Below, in pieces: positions 37,893 through 47,171 of a stretch of DNA of 64,000 bases; positions within the stretch are counted from its first letter, which is position 1; each line of letters starts with the position of its first letter. The notes under the pieces are model-generated. The model saw nothing but the letters and a program-made list of their open reading frames with translations, was not told where the DNA came from and made no database searches. Source of the stretch: Pseudomonas mendocina. GTDB taxonomy: Bacteria > Pseudomonadota > Gammaproteobacteria > Pseudomonadales > Pseudomonadaceae. The position numbers and the translations under genes were made by a program. The stretch is taken from NCBI RefSeq assembly GCF_900636545.1, contig NZ_LR134290.1, forward strand, positions 5,022,001 through 5,086,000, given 5' to 3'.

Positions 37893-37907
37893 GGACGCCT
37901 CAATTGA

Positions 37908-37921
37908 TCAAAATTATTTGA
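37908..37921. promoter_or_regulatory. AT-rich dyad in LysR/VOC promoter region
   Basis: TCAAAATTATTTGA has 5-base inverted arms (TCAAA and TTTGA) around 4 bases, the type of short interrupted dyad used by LysR proteins. It begins 16 bases upstream of the LysR start. Confidence 0.4.
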
Positions 37922-38004
37922 GATTACGAGCAAGGATATTCGCTTTAAATCGATTTGGCTGTTGCTAGGCTAGTCCGACAGACAATAACCAGAGGTACTG
38001 CGTG

Positions 38005-38430
38005 ATGGCCCTTGCTCCCTTTCACCTGGCGATTCCCGTCCATGACCTGGCCGCAGCGCGGCATTTCTACGGCGAGGTATTCGGCTGTGCCGAGGGTCGC
38101 AGCAGCGACCACTGGGTCGACTTCGATTTCTTCGGACACCAGCTGGTGATTCATGAGGCGCCGAAGATGGCCTATCAGGAAGAGGCCGTAAGCAACCCGG
38201 TGGATGGCCACGACGTGCCGGTGCCGCACTTTGGCGTAGTACTTGGCTGGGCTGACTGGGAGGCGCTGGCCGAGCGCCTGCGCAGCCGCGAGACGCAGTT
38301 CGTCATCGAGCCCTACGTGCGCTTCAAGGGCCAGGTCGGCGAACAGGCGACCATGTTTCTTCTCGATCCCTGTGGCAACGCCCTGGAGTTCAAGGCGTTC
38401 AAGGATATCGGTCAGCTGTTCGCCAAGTAA
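38005..38430 (+). CDS. VOC-family (glyoxalase/dioxygenase-like) protein
   Basis: The 141-residue protein has two beta-alpha-beta-beta-beta modules ([20 protein letters not shown] and [20 protein letters not shown]). Candidate metal ligands are His near residue 7, His of PHFGV and Glu of NALEFKAF. The fold serves glyoxalases, dioxygenases and resistance proteins, and the substrate cannot be read from the sequence. AGAGGT lies 8 bases before the ATG at 38005; a GTG one codon earlier is possible. Confidence 0.85.
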   Translation: MALAPFHLAIPVHDLAAARHFYGEVFGCAEGRSSDHWVDFDFFGHQLVIHEAPKMAYQEEAVSNPVDGHDVPVPHFGVVLGWADWEALAERLRSRETQFVIEPYVRFKGQVGEQATMFLLDPCGNALEFKAFKDIGQLFAK

Positions 38431-38442
38431 GGGGCAGCAGAG

Positions 38443-39105
38443 TTAAACCGCAGCGGCCTCGAACAGTCGTTCGGGCAGCAGCTCGCGCAGCCCGTCGTTG
38501 GCCTCCAGCAACTGCGGCAACAACTCATTTACCAGCGCAGGCTCGAGATGAGCACAGACATCGGCCTGGCGTGACAGCGCCAGGCCACCGAGCACGCGCG
38601 CGGCGATGGCCAGGTTGTCATCGGCGGCAGCCGCCTCGGTGAGCTTGCACAGGTAGCCGGTGGAAAAGCTGCGCAGGCTTTGCACGATCAGTTCGATATC
38701 GACGATATGCCGGGCAATCTGCACTACATGATCGGCGTCGTTGATGCCGTAGATCAGCATCTTCACCTGCCTGGCCGACAGGCATTCGGCGTAACGCGCG
38801 GCGGTGGCGAAGGCGCCGATCACACACAACTGACGCGCCACCTGCAGATGCAACTCATCCGGCAAGGCCAGGTAGGTTGGCAGAATCAGCTGCGGATCGA
38901 GGTGAGTGGTGACCCGGGCGAGAAAGTCGATGGGTAGCTCGAGAATCAGCTCACGCAGTTGCGCTGGCACCATGTGCGGCGACAGCTGCGCGGCCTGCTC
39001 GGGCCCGAGCTTCTGCACCAGCGCCGCCTTCACCGCCACGGGCGCCATGCTCTGCGAGGCCAGCAGCAGACGCTGCGCCATGCTCAGGGACGGGGCTTTG
39101 GCCAT
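38443..39105 (-). CDS. Helical-repeat protein of unknown function
   Basis: The 220-residue product is almost entirely alpha-helical and rich in Leu and Ala. Repeated units of about 24 residues (LGPEQAAQLSPHMVPAQLRE; LDPQLILPTYLALPDELHLQ) suggest a HEAT-like or MgtE-N-like superhelix. It has no signal peptide, cysteine motif or membrane helix. The ATG at 39105 follows AAGGAG by 7 bases. Its stop and that of the VOC gene face each other 12 bases apart. No function is known to me. Confidence 0.72.
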   Translation of the reverse strand: MAKAPSLSMAQRLLLASQSMAPVAVKAALVQKLGPEQAAQLSPHMVPAQLRELILELPIDFLARVTTHLDPQLILPTYLALPDELHLQVARQLCVIGAFATAARYAECLSARQVKMLIYGINDADHVVQIARHIVDIELIVQSLRSFSTGYLCKLTEAAAADDNLAIAARVLGGLALSRQADVCAHLEPALVNELLPQLLEANDGLRELLPERLFEAAAV

Positions 39106-39226
39106 CGGATGCTCCTTGTCGTGACCGAGGCCTGCAGCATCCCGTAGTGGTGGTGATGGCGCAGCCATCTTTGCGCCGGTCGCGTCTGCAGTCGCCGCCA
39201 GCGACTGGGTAGAGAGGAAACGCCGC

Positions 39227-42109
39227 TCAATCCAGCGGGTTGTCGATTTGCGCGCGCAACAGTTCGGCGAAGGCGCCGGCTTCTACCGGGCGGCTGATCA
39301 GGAAACCCTGGATCTCGTCGCAATTCTGGCTCTTGAGAAAGTCCATCTGCGCCTGGGTTTCCACGCCCTCCGCGACCACCTTCAGCTCCAGGCTGTGAGC
39401 CATGGCGATGATCGCGCGGGTGATCGCCGCATCCTCGCCACCGGGCGACAGGTCGCGGATAAAGGTCTGGTCGATCTTCACGTAGTGCACCGGGAAGCGC
39501 TTGAGGTAGCTGAGCGAACTGTAGCCGGTGCCGAAGTCGTCGATTGCCAGCTTCACCCCCAGTTCGCGCAGTTGGCGGAAGGTCGCGATGACGCTCTCGA
39601 CGTTGTCGAGCAACTCGCTCTCGGTCAGCTCCAGCTCCAGATAATGCGGTGCCAGGCCGGTTTCATCGAGCACCTGACGGACCAGGCTGGTGAGGTTGCC
39701 CTGACGCAGCTGGTACACCGAAATGTTCACCGATACGCGAATCTTCGCCAGCCCCTGGCGCTGCCACTCGCACGCCTGCTGGCAGGCCTGGCGCAGCACG
39801 AACTCGCCAATCGGCGCGATCAACCCGGTCTCTTCGGCCAGGCCGATGAACTCGCCTGGCGCCACCATACCCTGCTGCGGATGGCGCCAACGCACCAGAG
39901 CTTCGGCAGCGTTGAGCTGGTCATCGGCGAGGTTCAGCTTGGGTTGGTAGAACACCTCCAGCTGGCCTTCGTCGATGGCCTTGCGCAGCTGGTTTTCCAG
40001 CTGCAGCCGCTCCAGTGTGCAGGCCTGCAGGTTGTCGGTGAAGAACTGGAAGGTATTGCCGCCCAGGTGCTTGGCGTGTTGCACGGCCATGTTGGCCTGG
40101 CTGATCAGTGCGCTGATCTCGCGCGCATAATCCGGTAGCAGGCTGATCCCCAGCGAGGCGCTGACCACCAGCTCGTGGCCGCCCACGGTCATTGGCACAC
40201 GCAGCTTGGCCAGCAGGCGGCTGGCCACCCGCGCCAGGCTGGAGAGGCTGCCGTAGGCGTCGAGGATGACGGCGAATTCGTCGCCCGACAGCCGTGCGAT
40301 GCAATCGGCTTCGGGCACGGCCTGGGTCAGACGGCGACTCATCTGGCGCAGCAACTGGTCGGCCACCTCATGGCCGAGGCTGTCGTTGAGCAGCTTGAAG
40401 CGGTCCAGGTCGATATGTACCAGGGCGATGCTGCGACCGCTCTGCCGCGCACGCTGGCTGGCCTCGTGCAGGCGCTCCTTGAACAGGCTGCGGTTGGCCA
40501 GGCCGGTGAGTTCGTCATAGTGCGACAGGTAGCGCAGGCGCTCCTCGGCCTCGCGTCGTGCGGTCAGGTCGGCGAAGAAACCGACGATATGGCTGGGCCG
40601 ACCGCTGGTATCGCGCACCAGATTGAGCTGCAACCACTGCGGGTAGAGTTCGCCGCTCTTGCGCGTCTCGATCAGTTCTCCCTGCCAGGTGCCGCTACTG
40701 TCCAACTCCTGACGGATCATCTGGTACTGCCTGCGCATCTCACGGCTGCCGATCAGGCTGGTCACCGTGCGCCCGACCACTTCCTCGCTGCTGTAGCCGG
40801 TCACCGAGCTGAAGGCGCGGTTGACCGCCAGCACGCGGTAGTAGGGGTCAAGAATGAAGATGCCTTCGCTGGCTGCCTCGAACACGGTGGCAGCCAGGCG
40901 TTGCTGCTGCTCCTGCTGACGCCGCGCGCTGACGTCGCGTCGCGTGCCGAGCATGCGTCGCACACGGCCGGCAGCATCGCGCTCGACCGCGCGGCCCCGA
41001 TCTTCGACCCAGACCCAGTGACCATCGACATGACGCACGCGGTACTCGATCTGATAATCCTCGCTGCGCCCCTTGAGGTGCTGGACCAGCGCCCGCCGCA
41101 GCCGCGGCAGATCATCGGGGTGCAGACGCGGCGTCAGATCACGCAGCATCACCTGCACCTGGCCGGGCTCCAGGCCAAACAGCTCGCGCAGGTGCGAGTG
41201 GTGCACCTGATCGCTGTCCAGATCCCAGTCCCACAGCCCCAGCTCGCTGGCCTCCAGTGCCAGGGCCAGACGCGCCTGGCTCTTGCCCAGGGCGTGGGTC
41301 GCCTCGTCCAGTTCCAGCGTGCGCTCGGCGACGCGCATTTCCAGCGCGCCATGGGCGCCGCGCAATTCGCGTTCCGCACGGCGGCGTTGTTCCACCTCGC
41401 GCGCCAGTTCCTCGTTGAGCCCTTCGGCACGCTGCTTGGCATGCTCCAGATTGCTGATCAGCGCCAGGTTGTGAAAACGCTGCAGCAGGCTGCGCTGCAC
41501 CAGGCGGTTGACCTGCCAGGCCACGATCAGCAGAGCGAGAAACAGGATCACCCCGAGCAGCCCCCAACCACGTTGCAGGCTGTTATCGGCCAGCAGCAGG
41601 AAGGCCGCCGAAGGCACCAGGCAGGGCAAGGCGAAACTCAGAAAGGCGGACAGGCTGACGGCATAGGCCACGCTGGCCGAAAGAATCGCCGCGGCGATCA
41701 GGCCATAGACCAGTGCCTGCTGATAGAACACGTCGGCCGGCACCAGCACGATCACGGCGAAGGCCAGGGTCAGGCCGGAGGCTCCGGCACCGAAGAGGAA
41801 GATGCGGCGCCAGTAGGGTTCGGCCTGGCGACTGGGCAGCGCCTCGTTGAAGGCATTCACCTGAGTCAGGCGCAACAGCACCAGCAACACCACCCAGCCC
41901 AGCCAGGCCGCAAGCAATGGCGCACTCTGCTGACTCCACAGCAAGAGGCTGCAGGCCAGCCCGACCAGCAGCATGAGCAAAGTGGGCAGACGCGAGCCCT
42001 GAAACAACAGTCGGGTACGCTCGACGGCAATATCCGTGGCGAACTGACGTTCAGCCTGATGCGGGTCCAGCGTCACCTCTTGAACTACGGCGCTAGTCGT
42101 GGCGGTCAT
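39227..42109 (-). CDS. Membrane PAS-PAS-GGDEF-EAL cyclic-di-GMP protein
   Basis: The 960-residue signalling protein has an N-terminal block of about six transmembrane helices (residues 40-215) and a coiled coil rich in Arg/Glu (about 225-280). Two PAS domains (about 285-400 and 405-535) are followed by a GGDEF domain (about 540-695) and an EAL domain (about 705-950). The GGDEF signature is SGDEF (about 608-612). The EAL motif is intact (NAAEALVRWRH, about 733-743), as are DDFGTGYSSL and EGVET. It is therefore probably a phosphodiesterase, with an uncertain cyclase half. It stands beside uvrD, as I recall for PA5442-PA5443. Confidence 0.92.
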   Translation of the reverse strand: MTATTSAVVQEVTLDPHQAERQFATDIAVERTRLLFQGSRLPTLLMLLVGLACSLLLWSQQSAPLLAAWLGWVVLLVLLRLTQVNAFNEALPSRQAEPYWRRIFLFGAGASGLTLAFAVIVLVPADVFYQQALVYGLIAAAILSASVAYAVSLSAFLSFALPCLVPSAAFLLLADNSLQRGWGLLGVILFLALLIVAWQVNRLVQRSLLQRFHNLALISNLEHAKQRAEGLNEELAREVEQRRRAERELRGAHGALEMRVAERTLELDEATHALGKSQARLALALEASELGLWDWDLDSDQVHHSHLRELFGLEPGQVQVMLRDLTPRLHPDDLPRLRRALVQHLKGRSEDYQIEYRVRHVDGHWVWVEDRGRAVERDAAGRVRRMLGTRRDVSARRQQEQQQRLAATVFEAASEGIFILDPYYRVLAVNRAFSSVTGYSSEEVVGRTVTSLIGSREMRRQYQMIRQELDSSGTWQGELIETRKSGELYPQWLQLNLVRDTSGRPSHIVGFFADLTARREAEERLRYLSHYDELTGLANRSLFKERLHEASQRARQSGRSIALVHIDLDRFKLLNDSLGHEVADQLLRQMSRRLTQAVPEADCIARLSGDEFAVILDAYGSLSSLARVASRLLAKLRVPMTVGGHELVVSASLGISLLPDYAREISALISQANMAVQHAKHLGGNTFQFFTDNLQACTLERLQLENQLRKAIDEGQLEVFYQPKLNLADDQLNAAEALVRWRHPQQGMVAPGEFIGLAEETGLIAPIGEFVLRQACQQACEWQRQGLAKIRVSVNISVYQLRQGNLTSLVRQVLDETGLAPHYLELELTESELLDNVESVIATFRQLRELGVKLAIDDFGTGYSSLSYLKRFPVHYVKIDQTFIRDLSPGGEDAAITRAIIAMAHSLELKVVAEGVETQAQMDFLKSQNCDEIQGFLISRPVEAGAFAELLRAQIDNPLD

Positions 42110-42399
42110 AGGCGATGTTCTTGTAATGGTTGCCTAAGGGTGTGCGAGAGAACTATCGGCGCCCTCAACCCTGACGTCGCGGGAGAATACCCGAGACAGA
42201 CGCTGTGCCCAACAAAGATGTGGGCAATTTCACAGCTTGGCGCCCAACTTTTGGTGAGCCCCTACCAGCCATGATGGCCTTTGGCCGCCAGACGCATACC
42301 TCTGCGCCCTGACCTGCCGGTCGTCGGTTGCATCCGGCCGGTTTCGCTTCACCTGGCCGACGGTTTGCCCTCCCCTGCCCAGCCCCCTAGAATGCCGCG

Positions 42400-44583
42400 A
42401 TGCAAAACGACCCCGAACTCCTCCTCGCTTCGCTCAACGACGCCCAGGTCCAGGCCGTGGCCGCTCCGCTCGGCCGCCAATTGGTGCTGGCCGGCGCCGG
42501 CTCGGGCAAGACCCGCGTGCTGGTGCACCGCATCGCCTTCCTGATCCAGGCGATTGGCGCGTCGCCCCATTCGATCCTGTCGGTGACCTTTACCAACAAG
42601 GCCGCCGCCGAGATGCGCCACCGCATCGAACAGATGCTTGGCCACAACCCGGCCGGCATGTGGGTCGGCACCTTCCACGGCCTGGCCCATCGTCTGCTGC
42701 GCGCGCACTGGCAGGAAGCCGGGCTGGCCGAGAACTTCCAGATTCTCGACTCCGACGATCAGCAGCGCCTGATCAAGCGGGTGATCCGTGAACTGGGCCT
42801 GGACGAACAACGCTGGCCGGCCAAGCAGGCGCAGTGGTTCATCAACGGACAGAAGGATGAAGGCTTCCGCCCGCAGCATATCCAGGCTGGTGGCGACCTG
42901 TTCCTGGCTACCATGCGCGGCATCTACGAGGCCTACGAAGCGGCCTGCGCACGTACCGGGGTGATCGACTTTTCCGAGCTGCTGCTGCGTGCGCTCGACC
43001 TCTGGCGCGACAAGCCGGGCCTGCTCGAGCATTACCAGCGGCGCTTCCGCCACATCCTGGTCGACGAGTTCCAGGACACCAACGCCGTGCAGTACGCCTG
43101 GCTGCGTCTGCTGGCCAAAGGCGGCGACAGCCTGATGGTGGTGGGCGACGACGACCAGTCGATCTACGGCTGGCGTGGCGCACGCATCGAGAACATCCAG
43201 CAGTTCTCCAGCGACTTCCCCGATACCCAGGTGATCCGCCTGGAGCAGAACTATCGCTCCACCGCCGGCATCCTCAAAGCCGCCAACGCTCTGATCGCCA
43301 ATAACAACGGGCGCCTCGGCAAGGAGCTGTGGACCGATGGCGGTGACGGCGAGCCGCTGGCCCTGTACGCCGCCTTCAACGAGCATGACGAAGCACGCTA
43401 CGTGGTCGAGACCATCGAGGACGCCCTGCGCAAGGACGGCCTCAAACGCAGCGAGATCGCCATTCTGTATCGCTCCAACGCCCAGTCACGGGTGCTGGAA
43501 GAAGCGCTGCTGCGCGAGAAGATCCCCTACCGCATCTACGGCGGCCAGCGCTTCTTCGAGCGCGCCGAGATCAAGAACGCCATGGCCTACCTGCGTCTGC
43601 TCGACGGTCGTGGCAACGACGCGGCGCTGGAGCGCATCGTCAACGTGCCGGCACGCGGCATCGGCGAGAAGACCATCGAGACCATCCGCGAGTACGCCCG
43701 CGCCCACGACGTGCACATGTGGGAGGCGATCCGCCTGATGCTCGCCAACAAGGTCCTGCCTGGCCGCGCATCCGGCGCGCTGGCGGGCTTTATCGAGCTG
43801 GTCGAGGGCCTGGCCGAAAAAGTTCTGGCCATGCCCCTGCACCAGATGACCCAGGTGGTCATCGAACAGAGCGGCCTGCTCGCCTATCACGAGGCGGAAA
43901 AGGGCGAGAAGGGCCAGGCCCGGGTGGAGAACCTGGAGGAACTGGTCAGCGCCGCGCGCGCCTTCGAGAACGACGAAGACGACGAGCTGACCCCGCTACA
44001 GGCCTTCCTCACCCACGCATCGCTGGAGGCCGGGGACACCCAGGCCGCCGAGAACGAGGACAGCATTCAACTGATGACCCTGCACAGCGCCAAGGGCCTG
44101 GAATTCCCGCTGGTATTCCTGGTTGGCATGGAGGAGGGTCTGTTCCCACACAAGATGAGCCTGGAAGAACCGGGCCGACTGGAAGAAGAACGCCGCCTGG
44201 CCTATGTCGGCATTACCCGTGCCATGCAGAAGCTGGTGATCAGCTACGCCGAAACCCGGCGTCTCTACGGTAGCGAGACCTATAACAAGGTGTCGCGCTT
44301 CGTCCGCGAAATCCCCGCACCGCTGATTCAGGAGGTACGCCTGAGCAACAGCGTCAGCCGCCCGGTAAGCACCAGCTCGATGAGCGGTAGCAGCCTGTTC
44401 GCCGGCAGCGCCGTGCCGCAGACGCCCTTCAACCTGGGTCAGCGGGTACGCCACAGCCTGTTCGGCGAGGGCACCATCCTCAACTTCGAGGGTGCCGGCG
44501 CACAGGCCAGGGTGCAGGTGAATTTTGAAAACGAAGGCAGTAAGTGGCTGATGCTGGCATACGCCAAGCTCGAAGCCGTGTGA
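42400..44583 (+). CDS. uvrD: DNA helicase II
   Basis: This superfamily-1 3'-5' helicase of excision and mismatch repair has 727 residues, the usual length. Motifs are intact: Walker A LAGAGSGKT (about 30-38), Walker B with VDEFQDTN, motif IV YRS, motif V LMTLHSAKGLEFPLVFLV, motif VI VGITRAMQ, and the C-terminal FNLGQRVRHSLFGEGTIL Tudor-like segment that binds RNA polymerase in UvrD. No LexA box is obvious upstream; the 290-base gap to the GGDEF/EAL gene shows no other gene. Confidence 0.95.
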   Translation: MQNDPELLLASLNDAQVQAVAAPLGRQLVLAGAGSGKTRVLVHRIAFLIQAIGASPHSILSVTFTNKAAAEMRHRIEQMLGHNPAGMWVGTFHGLAHRLLRAHWQEAGLAENFQILDSDDQQRLIKRVIRELGLDEQRWPAKQAQWFINGQKDEGFRPQHIQAGGDLFLATMRGIYEAYEAACARTGVIDFSELLLRALDLWRDKPGLLEHYQRRFRHILVDEFQDTNAVQYAWLRLLAKGGDSLMVVGDDDQSIYGWRGARIENIQQFSSDFPDTQVIRLEQNYRSTAGILKAANALIANNNGRLGKELWTDGGDGEPLALYAAFNEHDEARYVVETIEDALRKDGLKRSEIAILYRSNAQSRVLEEALLREKIPYRIYGGQRFFERAEIKNAMAYLRLLDGRGNDAALERIVNVPARGIGEKTIETIREYARAHDVHMWEAIRLMLANKVLPGRASGALAGFIELVEGLAEKVLAMPLHQMTQVVIEQSGLLAYHEAEKGEKGQARVENLEELVSAARAFENDEDDELTPLQAFLTHASLEAGDTQAAENEDSIQLMTLHSAKGLEFPLVFLVGMEEGLFPHKMSLEEPGRLEEERRLAYVGITRAMQKLVISYAETRRLYGSETYNKVSRFVREIPAPLIQEVRLSNSVSRPVSTSSMSGSSLFAGSAVPQTPFNLGQRVRHSLFGEGTILNFEGAGAQARVQVNFENEGSKWLMLAYAKLEAV

Positions 44584-44584
44584 A

Positions 44585-44737
44585 GAGCCTATGCACGATC
44601 AGCTGCGCGTCGGCCCTACTGCGTTAAAAACAGGCTTGGAATGCTCATGTACAAAAGTACAGTCGCCCGCGACTCCGACCGTTCCTCGCCTATTTTTGCC
44701 TTGTAGGACTCTAGCTCGCATGCTCGTGAATAGGCTC
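44585..44737. repeat. 153-bp imperfect inverted-repeat element
   Basis: GAGCCTAT at 44585-44592 is mirrored by ATAGGCTC at 44730-44737. The arms continue as an imperfect inverted repeat almost to the centre (CACGA, CCTAC, AAAA, AGGC and GGAA matched in order on both sides). The centre is around TACAAAAGTA. It begins 2 bases after the uvrD stop. It has no coding capacity and resembles a dispersed non-coding repeat I have seen in other Pseudomonas genomes. Confidence 0.7.
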
Positions 44738-44766
44738 TGAGTACCTACCGTATCTGGAGATAATCG

Positions 44767-45861
44767 ATGAATCGCCGCAATCTGTTCGGCGCCGCTCTGG
44801 CGCTGATCGCCGCCATCGGCCTGGTTGGCTGCAAAGAAGAAAAGGCTGCCAGCGAGCAAGCCGCCGCCAAGCCGGCCGAAACCATCCACTGGAAGATGGT
44901 CACCTCCTGGCCGAAGAACTTCCCGGGCCTGGGCACAGCCGCCGAGCGCCTGGCCGAGCGCATCAACGCCATGAGCGCCGGGCGCCTGACCGTCAAGGTC
45001 TACGCCGCTGGTGAGCTGGTTCCCGCCCTGGAAGTGTTCGATGCCGTCTCTCGCGGCACCGCCGAGATGGGCCACGGTACCCCGTACTACTGGAAGGGCA
45101 AGGTCCCGGCTGCGCAGTTCTTCAGCAGCGTGCCGTTCGGCCTCTCCACCCTGGAAATGAACGCCTGGCTCAGCCACGGCGGTGGCCAGGCGCTGTGGGA
45201 CGAAACCTACGCGCCCTATGGTGTGAAGCCGCTGTCCGCCGGCAACACCACCATGCAGATGGGCGGTTGGTTCAACAAGGAAATCAACAGCCTGAATGAC
45301 ATCAAGGGCCTGAAGATCCGCATGCCGGGCCTCGGCGGCGAAGTCTGGAGCAAGCTCGGCGCGATCACCGTCAACCTGCCTGGCGGTGAGATCTTCACCT
45401 CCCTGCAGACCGGCGCCATCGATGCCACCGACTGGGTCGGCCCCTACAACGACCTGGCCTTCGGCCTGCACAAGGCGGCCAAGTACTACTACTTCCCGGG
45501 CTGGCAGGAGCCGCAGGCGGTGGTCGAATCCATGGTCAACCAGAAGGCCTTCGACGCGTTGCCAGCCGACCTGCAAGCCATCGTCGTCGAAGCCGCGCGT
45601 GCCGCGACCCTGGATATGATGGACGACTACGTGTTCAACAACGCCAAGGCGCTGCAGACCCTCAAGAGCGAAGGCGTGCAGTTCAAGCGCCTGCCGGACG
45701 AGGTGTTGAAAGCCATGCGTGAGCAATCCGACGTGGTGCTCGAGTCCCTGGCTGCCGAGAACGACCTCAACGGCCGCATCTGGGCCTCGCAGAAGGCCTT
45801 CCTCGAAGAGGCCAGCGCCATGCAGGCGCTGACCGAGAAAGAGCTGTACAACTGGCGTTAA
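44767..45861 (+). CDS. TRAP-type solute-binding lipoprotein (DctP/TakP family), copy 1
   Basis: The 364-residue binding protein has a lipobox (LIAAIGLVGC), so it should be membrane-anchored, unlike classical soluble TRAP SBPs. An RR pair (MNRRNLFG) is also present. The mature part begins WKMVTSWPKNFPG and contains GELVPALEVFDAV, YYWKGKVPAAQFF, IRMPGLGGEVW and a GAIDATDWVGPYNDLAF segment. That is the TakP-like 2-oxoacid clade of DctP proteins. GGAG 8 bases upstream supports the ATG. A close homologue follows at 45986; no DctQ or DctM permease gene is present. Confidence 0.88.
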   Translation: MNRRNLFGAALALIAAIGLVGCKEEKAASEQAAAKPAETIHWKMVTSWPKNFPGLGTAAERLAERINAMSAGRLTVKVYAAGELVPALEVFDAVSRGTAEMGHGTPYYWKGKVPAAQFFSSVPFGLSTLEMNAWLSHGGGQALWDETYAPYGVKPLSAGNTTMQMGGWFNKEINSLNDIKGLKIRMPGLGGEVWSKLGAITVNLPGGEIFTSLQTGAIDATDWVGPYNDLAFGLHKAAKYYYFPGWQEPQAVVESMVNQKAFDALPADLQAIVVEAARAATLDMMDDYVFNNAKALQTLKSEGVQFKRLPDEVLKAMREQSDVVLESLAAENDLNGRIWASQKAFLEEASAMQALTEKELYNWR

Positions 45862-45871
45862 GCTGCTGCCG

Positions 45872-45901
45872 CTCCCACAAGGCTTTTTGCCCTTGTGGGA
45901 G
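45872..45901 (+). terminator. Hairpin after first TRAP lipoprotein gene
   Basis: CTCCCACAAGG and CCTTGTGGGAG form a perfect 11-bp stem with an 8-base T-rich loop, 10 bases after the stop. No T run follows. The right arm merges with a REP element. Confidence 0.5.
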
Positions 45902-45960
45902 CGAATTCATTCGCGATGGGGTTGGCGCCGCACCAGCAGGATCGCGAATGAATTCGCTCC
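45898..45960. repeat. REP pair (REPIN), GAATTCATTCGCGA family
   Basis: GGAGCGAATTCATTCGCGAT (45898-45917) and its exact reverse complement (45941-45960) are separated by 23 bases. The pair lies between the two TRAP lipoprotein genes. Confidence 0.88.
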
Positions 45961-45985
45961 TACAAAAATATCTGGAAGCCATCCC

Positions 45986-47068
45986 ATGCGCTTTTCCACC
46001 CTGCTTCTCCTGCCCTTGCTCGCCGTTGGCCTGATCGGCTGCAAGGACGATTCCGCCCCGTCCGAGCAGGTCACCGCGCCTGCAAAGACCTTCCACTGGA
46101 AGATGGTCACCACCTGGCCGAAGAACGCGCCCGGCACCGGCACCGCGGCCGAGCGCCTGGCCGAGCGCGTCAACGCCATGAGCGCCGGGCGCCTGACCAT
46201 CAAGGTCTACGCCGCTGGCGAACTGGTGCCGGCACTGGAAGTGTTCGATGCGGTCTCCCGCGGCACGGCCGAACTGGGTCACGGCACGCCCTACTACTGG
46301 AAGGGCAAGGTACCGGCGGCGCAGTTCTTCGGCGCGGTGCCCTTCGGGCTGTCCACCCAGGAAATGAACGCCTGGCTCAGCAAGGGCGGTGGTCAGGCGC
46401 TGTGGGACGAAGCCTACGCGCCCTTCGGCCTCAAGCCGCTGACCGCGGGCAACAGCACCATGCAGATGGGTGGCTGGTTCAACAAGGAAATCAACAGCCT
46501 GGATGACATCAAGGGCCTGAAGATCCGCATGCCGGGCCTCGGCGGTGAAGTCTGGAGCCGCCTTGGTGCGACCACCGTGGTGATGCCTGGCGGCGAGATC
46601 TTCACCGCCTTGCAGACCGGTGCCATCGATGCGACAGACTGGGTCAGCCCCTACAACGACCTGGCCTTCGGCCTGCACAAGGCAGCCAGGTACTACTACT
46701 ACCCGGGCTGGCAGGAGCCGCAGTCGGTACTCGAACTGCTGATCAACCAGAAGGCTTACGACGCCCTGCCGGCCGACCTGCAGGCCATCGTCACCGAGGC
46801 GGCCCGCGCAGCGACCCAGGACATGATGGACGACTACGTCTTCCACAACGCCCTGGCGCTGGACGAGTTGAAGAAGAGCGGCACGCTGCTCAAGCGCTTC
46901 CCCGACGAGGTACTGCAGGCCATGCAGCGCGAGACCGAACAGGTGCTCGGCGACCTGGCGGCGCAGAGCGAACTCAATGGTCGTATCTGGGCCTCGATGC
47001 AGACCTTCCAGGCACTGGCCACCTCGATGCATGCGCTGTCGGAGAAGGAGCTGTACGACTGGCGCTGA
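45986..47068 (+). CDS. TRAP-type solute-binding lipoprotein (DctP/TakP family), copy 2
   Basis: The 360-residue product starts MRFSTLLLLPLLAVGLIGC, with lipobox LIGC. Its mature part is very like copy 1 over its whole length, with long identical runs (NAMSAGRLT, GELVPALEVFDAVSRGTAE, MQMGGWFNKEINSL), which indicates tandem duplication. The signal regions differ: copy 1 has MNRRNLFG and copy 2 does not. Differences in the binding half (SPYNDL against GPYNDL, VVMPGG against VNLPGG) could shift ligand preference. No permease genes are nearby. Confidence 0.88.
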   Translation: MRFSTLLLLPLLAVGLIGCKDDSAPSEQVTAPAKTFHWKMVTTWPKNAPGTGTAAERLAERVNAMSAGRLTIKVYAAGELVPALEVFDAVSRGTAELGHGTPYYWKGKVPAAQFFGAVPFGLSTQEMNAWLSKGGGQALWDEAYAPFGLKPLTAGNSTMQMGGWFNKEINSLDDIKGLKIRMPGLGGEVWSRLGATTVVMPGGEIFTALQTGAIDATDWVSPYNDLAFGLHKAARYYYYPGWQEPQSVLELLINQKAYDALPADLQAIVTEAARAATQDMMDDYVFHNALALDELKKSGTLLKRFPDEVLQAMQRETEQVLGDLAAQSELNGRIWASMQTFQALATSMHALSEKELYDWR

Positions 47069-47171
47069 GCCCGGTGATCGGCGACGGCGGTGGGCATGGC
47101 GCAGCAGCCGTCACTGGCTCCGTTTGTCGCTCCAGGCTGCACCTCATACCCTGGCGGCCATACTTCAGGGG

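Noticed and set aside
40175..42274. 699-codon open frame on the plus strand, antisense to the GGDEF-EAL gene
   Set aside because: Its translation is Gln/His/Ala-rich without domain pattern. It mirrors the third-codon GC bias of the real gene, which has complete PAS, GGDEF and EAL domains.
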